From the NCBI GenBank assembly GCA_019242385.1, contig JAFAVO010000193.1:1-11193 (forward strand): 11,193 nucleotides of DNA. Direction: 5' to 3'. Source of the stretch: Gammaproteobacteria bacterium. Its GTDB lineage: Bacteria; Pseudomonadota; Gammaproteobacteria; Steroidobacterales; Steroidobacteraceae. The position numbers and the translations under genes were made by a program. The notes beneath the pieces are model-generated. The model did not search any database, was not told where the DNA came from, and saw only the letters and a list, made by a program, of their open reading frames with translations. Every line of letters begins with the position of its first letter. Positions within the stretch are counted from its first letter, which is position 1. Below, piece after piece: positions 7,281-11,193 of the stretch.

Positions 7281-8195
7281 ATGTACGCCATCGCCATTCA
7301 CGGTGGCGCCGGCGCGGTGCCGCGCGCGACCCTCGCTCCCGAGCGCGAGCGCAAATATCGCGCGGGGCTCGAAGCCGCCCTCGATGCCGGCTTCGCGGTG
7401 CTCGAGCGCGGCGGGACGAGCCTGGATGCGGTGACCACCGCGGTGCGCGCGCTCGAGGATCACCCCTCCTTCAACGCGGGGCACGGAGCGGCACTCACCC
7501 GCGATGGCGCAGCCGAGCTCGATGCCGCCATCATGGAGGGCCGACAGATGCGCGCCGGGGCAGTCGCCTCGGTGCGGCACGTCAGGAATCCGGTGGAGCT
7601 CGCGCGGCGGGTGATGGAGAAGTCGCGCCACGTGCTGCTGGTCGGCGCCGGTGCCGAGGAGTTCGCGCTGGAGGAGAAGTTCGTGCTGGTGCCGAACCAC
7701 TACTTCCGCACGGCCGAGCGGCTCGAGCAACTGGAGTCCGAGCAGCGCGGTGAGCGGGTATCCGATCTCGTGCCGCCGTCCGCCGCGCACGGCACCGTTG
7801 GTGCAGTGGCGCGCGATGCGCACGGGGATCTCGCGGCGGCCACCTCGACCGGCGGCATGACCAACAAGCGGCCCGGCCGTGTCGGGGACTCGCCCATCAT
7901 CGGCGCCGGCACCTATGCGAAGAATGGCGTCTGTGCGGTCTCGGCCACGGGGCATGGCGAGTACTTCATCCGTGCAGTCGCGGCGCATCACGTGTGCGCC
8001 GCGGTCGAGTTCCGCGGATTGAGCCTCGAGCGGGCCGTGCACGAGTTGCTGCACGAGGTGTTGCGCAAGCTCGGGGGCGATGGCGGGCTGATCGGGCTCG
8101 CTCATACCGGGCGCATCGTCATGGACTTCAGCACCGAAGGTATGTTTCGCGGGGCGCGCGATGCCAGCGGCCGCCGTGAGATCGCGATCTACTGA
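7281..8195 (+). CDS. iaaA: Isoaspartyl peptidase/L-asparaginase, cytoplasmic paralogue
   Basis: The 304-residue product is of the same family as the preceding gene, but it begins directly at MYAIAIHGGAG with no signal peptide, so it should work in the cytoplasm. Autocleavage in HGTVGAV would expose the catalytic Thr172. TSTGGMTNK (188-196), GRVGDSPIIGAG (199-210) and SATGHGEYF (221-229) complete the active site and closely match E. coli IaaA (EcAIII). GAGGAG lies 5 bases before the ATG, within the 9-base gap after the upstream stop, so the two genes are almost certainly co-transcribed. By eye well over half the residues agree with the upstream copy along the whole length, including shared DNA stretches, which points to tandem duplication. 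The segment before the cleavage site differs most between the copies. Confidence 0.94.
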   Translation: MYAIAIHGGAGAVPRATLAPERERKYRAGLEAALDAGFAVLERGGTSLDAVTTAVRALEDHPSFNAGHGAALTRDGAAELDAAIMEGRQMRAGAVASVRHVRNPVELARRVMEKSRHVLLVGAGAEEFALEEKFVLVPNHYFRTAERLEQLESEQRGERVSDLVPPSAAHGTVGAVARDAHGDLAAATSTGGMTNKRPGRVGDSPIIGAGTYAKNGVCAVSATGHGEYFIRAVAAHHVCAAVEFRGLSLERAVHELLHEVLRKLGGDGGLIGLAHTGRIVMDFSTEGMFRGARDASGRREIAIY

Positions 8196-8230
8196 TCCCC
8201 AAGGGAACTCACCCGCATATGGAGGCCTGC

Positions 8231-8911
8231 ATGCCCCGTCGCACCGCGCCGCTGCTCCTCACCCTGACACTCGTGCTGCTGTCGGCCGGCGCCCGCGCCG
8301 CGACCTGGACGGAGGGCGTGCAGTACGTACGCATCGTGCCGCCACAGGCTACGAGCGTGCCGCACGGCAAGGTCGAGGTACTGGAGGTGTTCTCCTACGG
8401 CTGCCCGGCATGCAACGCCTTCCAGCCCGTGATGGAGAAGCTGCGGCACGCTCTGCCGGCGAATGCGCAGCTCGCGTTCCTGCCCGCGGCATTCAATCCC
8501 GGCGAGGACTGGCCGATGTTCCAGCGTGCGTTCTTCGCCGCCCAGGCGCTCGGCGTCGCCGAGCGCGCCCATCAGGCCATGTTCGACGCCGTGTGGAAGA
8601 CCGGCGAGCTCGGCATCACGCAGCCGGGCACCAACCGCCTGAAGAACCCCCTGCCCTCGATCGCAGATGCCGCGCGCTTCTATGCCCGGGTTGCCGGTGT
8701 CGATCCGCAGAAATTCCTCGCCATGGCGAACTCCTTCGGCGTCGACAGCAAGATGCGCGCCGCCGATGCGCAGATCGTGGCCATGCACGTCGACTCCACG
8801 CCGACTCTCGTGGTCAACGGCAAATACCGGGTAATCCGCGACGAGCTCAAGGGGGATGACGAGCTCATCGAGCTCGTCAGGTATCTGGTCGGCAGGGAAA
8901 GCGGCGGCTGA
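8231..8911 (+). CDS. dsbA: Thiol:disulfide interchange protein DsbA (CPAC active site)
   Basis: This is a periplasmic thioredoxin-fold oxidase that introduces disulfide bonds into exported proteins. The 226-residue product starts with a signal peptide (Arg3/Arg4, hydrophobic core 7-18, likely cleavage after ARA near residue 23). EVFSYGCPAC places the redox cysteines at 58 and 61. The inserted helical domain follows, and VDSTPTLVVNGKY holds the cis-proline (Pro191). This layout and length are those of DsbA. The middle residues are Pro-Ala where E. coli DsbA has Pro-His. I chose the ATG at 8231 because GGAGG lies 5 bases upstream; an in-frame ATG at 8219 would add MEAC ahead of the signal peptide. 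It is 35 bases behind the hydrolase genes, probably in their operon. Its stop is 6 bases from that of the convergent gene. Confidence 0.93.
   Translation: MPRRTAPLLLTLTLVLLSAGARAATWTEGVQYVRIVPPQATSVPHGKVEVLEVFSYGCPACNAFQPVMEKLRHALPANAQLAFLPAAFNPGEDWPMFQRAFFAAQALGVAERAHQAMFDAVWKTGELGITQPGTNRLKNPLPSIADAARFYARVAGVDPQKFLAMANSFGVDSKMRAADAQIVAMHVDSTPTLVVNGKYRVIRDELKGDDELIELVRYLVGRESGG
8857..8879. repeat. 10-bp perfect inverted repeat in the 3' end of dsbA
   Basis: TGACGAGCTC-ATC-GAGCTCGTCA is a perfect 10-base-pair stem with a 3-base loop, inside codons for DDELIELV. GACGAGCTC also occurs once more just upstream, at 8840-8848. No T-run follows on either strand, so it does not look like a standard intrinsic terminator. 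It may simply reflect repeated Asp-Glu-Leu codons. Confidence 0.55.
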
Positions 8912-8917
8912 GATCTG

Positions 8918-9478
8918 TCAGGCGAGGGCGCCCGCAGTGGTGACGATCTGCGCGAAGCGCCCATCGAGCACCAGCTCGGTGCGCTCCTGGATCTCCGCTG
9001 CGCTCACTTCGCGTCCGCCGCGCGTGCGCATGGGGAAGGTGAGCGTGGCATCGCCCACGTAACGTACGCCGAAGCCCAGATCGGATGCATGGCGCGCGGT
9101 CGTCTCGCAGCACTGCTCGGTGCGTATGCCCGTGATGAGGAGCTCGCCGATGCCGCGCTCGCGCAGCCATTGCTCGAGCGTCTTGCCATCCGCCGAGCGG
9201 CCGAACATGGCCGAGTGGACCGCTTTGCGGAACACCGTCTCCGGCTGCAGCGTCAACCCCCGCATGGTGCGCACCGCGCCCGAGGCCGCGCAGAAGGGGT
9301 TGCCGGGGTCATCGCCCGGCTCCTCGTGAAAGATCTGCACGATCGGAATACCGGCTGCCTGGCAACGGTCGATCAGTGACTGCACGTTGCGCAGGAATGC
9401 CGGCAAATCCCGCTCGCTGAAGTAGGGACGCTGGCGGAACGATTCCTGTACGTCGATGACGAGCAGTGCCTGCTTCAT
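8918..9478 (-). CDS. Isochorismatase-family cysteine hydrolase
   Basis: The 186-residue product has the isochorismatase/nicotinamidase fold. Such cytoplasmic enzymes hydrolyse small amides or vinyl ethers with an Asp-Lys-Cys triad. All three residues are visible: Asp9 in LLVIDVQESF, Lys85 in VFRKAVHSAMFG and Cys123 in ITGIRTEQCCETTARHASD. Cys124 follows directly, where many relatives have valine. The length is normal for the family. I chose the ATG at 9478, with GGAG 10 bases upstream; a TTG two codons earlier is possible but leaves only 4 bases. The substrate cannot be assigned: nicotinamidase metal-binding histidines are not evident, and no enterobactin, phenazine or pyrimidine-degradation genes are near. 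The gene converges on dsbA and lies downstream of the FlhD-like gene on the same strand after a 98-base gap. Confidence 0.9.
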   Translation of the reverse strand: MKQALLVIDVQESFRQRPYFSERDLPAFLRNVQSLIDRCQAAGIPIVQIFHEEPGDDPGNPFCAASGAVRTMRGLTLQPETVFRKAVHSAMFGRSADGKTLEQWLRERGIGELLITGIRTEQCCETTARHASDLGFGVRYVGDATLTFPMRTRGGREVSAAEIQERTELVLDGRFAQIVTTAGALA

Positions 9479-9499
9479 GGTCAACAGTCTCCGGTGCGC

Positions 9500-9522
9500 C
9501 AGCTGCTATGTTCCGGCAGCTG
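9500..9522. repeat. Inverted repeat upstream of the cysteine hydrolase gene
   Basis: CAGCTGC-N9-GCAGCTG is a perfect 7-base inverted repeat that begins 22 bases upstream of the hydrolase ATG. It could be an operator or an mRNA leader hairpin. Seven bases of GC-rich symmetry also arise by chance, and no clear promoter hexamers frame it. Confidence 0.35.
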
Positions 9523-9576
9523 CATCGCCGGCGCCACAGGCACGGCGGACAGCGATCGGTCAAAAAAGGACGTTTA

Positions 9577-10359
9577 CTAGCCCGGCTGCGGCCGTGGCGG
9601 CATGGTCGCCCGCCGCTCCGCCTGCCCGTACGGAGCACCCACAGTGGCACTTACCGCAGCGCTCGAGCTGGCGCTAGAACCAGCGCTGACGGCGTAGCGG
9701 GCGGCTGCGAGGCGCGCCTCGGCGGCGAGCAGCGTCATGCCGCGCAGCCGGGCCCGCTCGAGCTGCGCAGCCTCCCCGGAACCCGCCGCCAGCAGCAGCT
9801 CGCGCCACACCTGCACCCGCGCCGGCCAACGCGGGCGCAGCCACTCGGGGTGGGCCTCGGCGAGCGCCTGGATCTGTCGCAGGGTATGCCGACTGATGGC
9901 GGCGATGGTCGCAGGTGGCATGCCGAGCAGCAGCCGCGCGGCCGCCGGCTGTGAGCGGGCCAGGTGCCAGGCATAAAAGAACACGAGGCGCGCGACCTCG
10001 GTGGCGGCGGGCACGCTGAAGTGTGGGGTGTAGCGCTCCGTGGCGGCATCGCCGACCTCCGCGGCTCCGGGAGGAGTGCGCCAGCACGCCGGCTCGCCAA
10101 AGCGGGCATCGAGCAACAGGTACGGACATGCCGCGGCCCGGCGCCGGGCCACGCCATCCAGTGCGCGCCACAGCTCGGCGAACGGCGGCAGCAAAGTGCT
10201 CGCGCCAGCGCAGCGCACCGCGGCCTGCTCGGCGAGCAGTGCGAGCGCGAGCTCGTTGAGCTCCGCGAGCGAATCGAGTGTCGCGCCACGTAACCAACAG
10301 CCATCGGCAGTCGCCCGCCCGGGGCCGACGCCGTCGTCCTTCCCGCAGTGCAGCAGCAT
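9577..10359 (-). CDS. Unrecognised protein with FlhD-like C-terminal half
   Basis: A 260-residue protein of no family I can name with certainty. I chose this frame over two overlapping minus-strand frames for its amphipathic, protein-like composition (LLPPFAELWRALDG, CPYLLLDARFGEPACW). The ATG at 10359 has GGAGG only 3 bases upstream; a TTG at 10413 would add 18 residues. The N-terminal part (1-110) is unassigned. Residues about 119-215 align by eye with FlhD: ARLLLGMPPATIAAISRHTL parallels FlhD AMFRLGINEEMATTLAALTL, then RQIQALAEAH parallels PQMVKLAETN, and a final RGMTLLA parallels TGIMLSTRLL. The tail (222-260) is Ser/Ala- then Pro/Arg-rich. It diverges from an FlhC-family gene, which supports reading it as the FlhD-like partner in a heteromeric regulator. 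No signal peptide or membrane segment is seen. The gene is secure; the function is a hypothesis. Confidence 0.8.
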   Translation of the reverse strand: MLLHCGKDDGVGPGRATADGCWLRGATLDSLAELNELALALLAEQAAVRCAGASTLLPPFAELWRALDGVARRRAAACPYLLLDARFGEPACWRTPPGAAEVGDAATERYTPHFSVPAATEVARLVFFYAWHLARSQPAAARLLLGMPPATIAAISRHTLRQIQALAEAHPEWLRPRWPARVQVWRELLLAAGSGEAAQLERARLRGMTLLAAEARLAAARYAVSAGSSASSSAAVSATVGAPYGQAERRATMPPRPQPG

Positions 10360-10390
10360 CGCCCGCCCTCCACGCCAACGCCGCGGCGCT

Positions 10391-10419
10391 ATCGTAGCCG
10401 ACGCTGCCGGCAAGGGCAG
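10391..10419 (-). promoter_or_regulatory. Candidate sigma70-type promoter of the FlhD-like gene
   Basis: On the minus strand CTGCCC (10414-10419) and TACGAT (10391-10396) are separated by 17 bases. They match the -35 and -10 consensus at three and four positions. The start would fall near 10384, about 25 bases before the ATG. The AT-rich repeats would then occupy roughly -41 to -98, a usual place for activator sites. The match is modest. Confidence 0.3.
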
Positions 10420-10424
10420 TCCGA

Positions 10425-10448
10425 ATTTGGAGTTTTTTTACCAATTTT
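10425..10448. repeat. AT-rich operator-like element, copy 1
   Basis: A 24-base element of the form ATTTGGAG-T7-ACCAATTTT, with TTGG/CCAA arms around a T-tract. It matches copy 2 (10459-10482) at 19 of 24 positions in the same orientation, 34 bases apart. It sits in a strikingly AT-rich island within a GC-rich window, between the divergent FlhD-like and FlhC-like genes. Paired sites here suggest a binding site for a dimeric or multimeric regulator, perhaps the gene products themselves. Confidence 0.6.
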
Positions 10449-10453
10449 TCGGA

Positions 10454-10481
10454 TTGCCTTTTGGTGATTTTTTACCAAAAT
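10454..10481 (+). promoter_or_regulatory. Candidate promoter of the FlhC-family gene
   Basis: TTGCCT (10454-10459) and CAAAAT (10476-10481), with a 16-base spacer, match the -35 and -10 consensus at four positions each. Transcription would begin at or beside the ATG at 10489, and no Shine-Dalgarno sequence is present. The element overlaps the second AT-rich repeat, so a protein bound there would be expected to block this promoter. Confidence 0.35.
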
Positions 10482-10482
10482 T
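10459..10482. repeat. AT-rich operator-like element, copy 2
   Basis: This copy contains a perfect 7-base inverted repeat, TTTTGGT-GATTTTTT-ACCAAAA, followed by TT. The shared core with copy 1 is TTTGG-N-G-N-TTTTTTACCAA. Its right end is 6 bases from the ATG of the FlhC-family gene, so occupancy would affect expression of that gene most directly. Confidence 0.62.
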
Positions 10483-10488
10483 CCCGGC

Positions 10489-11058
10489 ATGCGCATCTGC
10501 GATGACCGTTACAGCCGCGAGCGCGCACGCATGGAGCTGGCGCTGCGCTTCCTGCGCCACGAGGCGCGCACGCAGACCATACGCGCGTGGACCGGGCTGT
10601 CGGACGATCGCATACGCAAGCTCTACCGGTCGTACATGAGTCACGTGCGGCGCGAGTTGCCGCGCCATCGCGGCAAGTCACCGCACCAGGTGGCCTACTT
10701 CACCCGCTCGCTGCGGGTGCAGGAGGAGAGCGCGCTGCTCGCTAGCATGCTGTCGCTCCTCGGGGTGCTGCCCGCCGCGCACCCGACAGGTGCGCTGGCC
10801 GAAGCGCTGCCGCTCGCCAGCGTGCGGCGCGGTGAGCTCCTGTGCCAGGCCTTCGAAGCGTTCCGCCTGCTGCTGCCGGCGGCGCAGATCTCGTTCGAGC
10901 ACGCGGTGTTTCTCGCCGGCGCTCTCGCCCGCGGCGATCAGCTGCGGCTTGGCGACTGCGGCGGCTGTGGAAGTCTCATGGTGACCGAGCGCTTCCCGCT
11001 GCGCCTGGCGCGCTGCGTGCATTGCGCCAGCCCGCAACAAGCTCGCAGCCACGCCTGA
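10489..11058 (+). CDS. FlhC-family transcriptional regulator
   Basis: The 189-residue product resembles FlhC, the zinc-binding DNA-contacting subunit of the FlhD4C2 master activator of flagellar genes. Residues 12-50 (RARMELALRFL...LSDDRIRKLYRSY) align with the N-terminal helix-turn-helix of FlhC (AMELISLGARLQ...LSRGRLIKLYKEL). The C-terminal zinc site is complete: DCGGC (Cys157, Cys160) and RCVHC (Cys176, Cys179), the same CxxC-N15/16-CxxC layout as E. coli FlhC, preceded by a matching helix that ends GDQLRLGDC. Length is close to FlhC (about 190). The ATG at 10489 gives the normal distance to the helix-turn-helix but has no Shine-Dalgarno sequence. No flagellar genes are in the window, so targets other than flagella are possible. 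Family membership is strong; the role is inferred. Confidence 0.88.
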   Translation: MRICDDRYSRERARMELALRFLRHEARTQTIRAWTGLSDDRIRKLYRSYMSHVRRELPRHRGKSPHQVAYFTRSLRVQEESALLASMLSLLGVLPAAHPTGALAEALPLASVRRGELLCQAFEAFRLLLPAAQISFEHAVFLAGALARGDQLRLGDCGGCGSLMVTERFPLRLARCVHCASPQQARSHA

Positions 11059-11121
11059 CCGGCGGCAGCTGCCGGCTGCGCTCGCCCCGCAAGGGCCGCG
11101 AACCGAGGCGAGGCCGCTGGT

Positions 11122-11127
11122 TAGAAT
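11122..11127 (+). promoter_or_regulatory. Candidate -10 element of the last gene
   Basis: TAGAAT matches five of six bases of the -10 consensus and ends 9 bases before the ATG at 11137, so the transcript would have a leader of only about 2 bases. No -35 hexamer stands out in the GC-rich sequence upstream, and there is no Shine-Dalgarno sequence. Confidence 0.45.
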
Positions 11128-11136
11128 CCGGCATCG

Positions 11137-11193
11137 ATGCAGCGCAATCCTCCCTACTTCTTCTCCGGTCCCTACATCGAGCGCCGCGCCGAG
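11137..11193 (+). CDS. Start of a gene, possibly NAD(+) diphosphatase NudC-like (partial)
   Basis: Only the first 19 codons lie in the window. The predicted start MQRNPPYFFSGPYIERRAE resembles the N-terminal segment of some NudC-type Nudix hydrolases (pattern F-x-G-x-x-L/Y-x-R), which remove NAD caps from RNA or cleave NADH. This rests on memory of a short motif and is weak. The start is supported by the TAGAAT element just upstream and by the preceding gene ending at 11058. It has no Shine-Dalgarno sequence. Confidence 0.4.
   Translation, partial: MQRNPPYFFSGPYIERRAE

Noticed and set aside
6177..8105. 642-codon open frame on the minus strand
   Set aside because: Antisense to both isoaspartyl peptidase genes. 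Its internal repetition merely mirrors the tandem duplication on the plus strand.
9554..9570. T-run on the minus strand just after the FlhD-like gene as a terminator
   Set aside because: A run of six T follows the stop on that strand, but I found no GC-rich hairpin directly before it.
9674..10444. Alternative minus-strand frames overlapping the FlhD-like gene
   Set aside because: Their products are Arg/Ala/Gly-rich with no amphipathic pattern, while the chosen frame has a ribosome site and the FlhD-like pattern.
10425..10482. The two AT-rich repeats as a mini CRISPR array or transposon end
   Set aside because: There are only two imperfect copies with a 10-base gap, no spacer-sized interval, no transposase and no target-site duplication.
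11063..11074. CGGCAGCTGCCG palindrome after the FlhC-family gene as a terminator
   Set aside because: The stem is 6 bp with no loop and no T-run follows, so it is not a standard intrinsic terminator.

Overview
This is a GC-rich, gene-dense bacterial window, probably from a gammaproteobacterium. I suggest the Steroidobacteraceae/Nevskiales or Xanthomonadales side, but only from gene content and composition: a sigma54-driven glnK, a DsbA-type oxidoreductase, FlhC- and FlhD-like proteins and a putidaredoxin-reductase-like flavoprotein. No rRNA, tRNA, CRISPR array or insertion sequence is visible. The long ORFs opposite real genes are GC-rich antisense shadows. No stretch over 300 bases lacks a gene.

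Left part (1-2691). A partial MFS transporter of the anion:cation symporter type (minus strand, running off the left edge) lies 23 bases behind a complete 112-residue P-II protein, GlnK. GlnK has a near-consensus -24/-12 (sigma54) promoter and two NtrC-like half-palindromic sites three helical turns apart, much like the classic glnA enhancer. Reading the other way from this 202-base divergent region is a ferredoxin/putidaredoxin-reductase-like FAD enzyme.

Centre (2717-8911). A single-chain 1148-residue pyruvate carboxylase (minus) converges on the FAD enzyme. Divergent from it is a tight three-gene run: an isoaspartyl peptidase/asparaginase with a signal peptide, a second closely related copy without one, and a periplasmic DsbA-type thiol oxidase with a CPAC active site. 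The two hydrolases look like a tandem duplication split between the cell envelope and the cytoplasm.

Right part (8918-11193). An isochorismatase-fold cysteine hydrolase (minus) converges on dsbA. Then comes the most unusual locus. A 260-residue minus-strand protein has a C-terminal half that resembles FlhD by eye. It diverges from a 189-residue FlhC-family protein with the CxxC...CxxC zinc site. Between them is an AT-rich island with two near-identical 24-base elements, each carrying TTTGG/CCAA arms. The classical flhDC pair is an operon of two small genes, so a divergent pair with a doubled-size FlhD-like partner is a good candidate for a little-described regulatory system. The window ends in the first 19 codons of a gene that may be a NudC-type NAD diphosphatase.

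Several plus-strand genes (starts at 1468, 10489 and 11137) lack a Shine-Dalgarno sequence and have a -10-like hexamer only 7-9 bases upstream, which suggests leaderless mRNAs.
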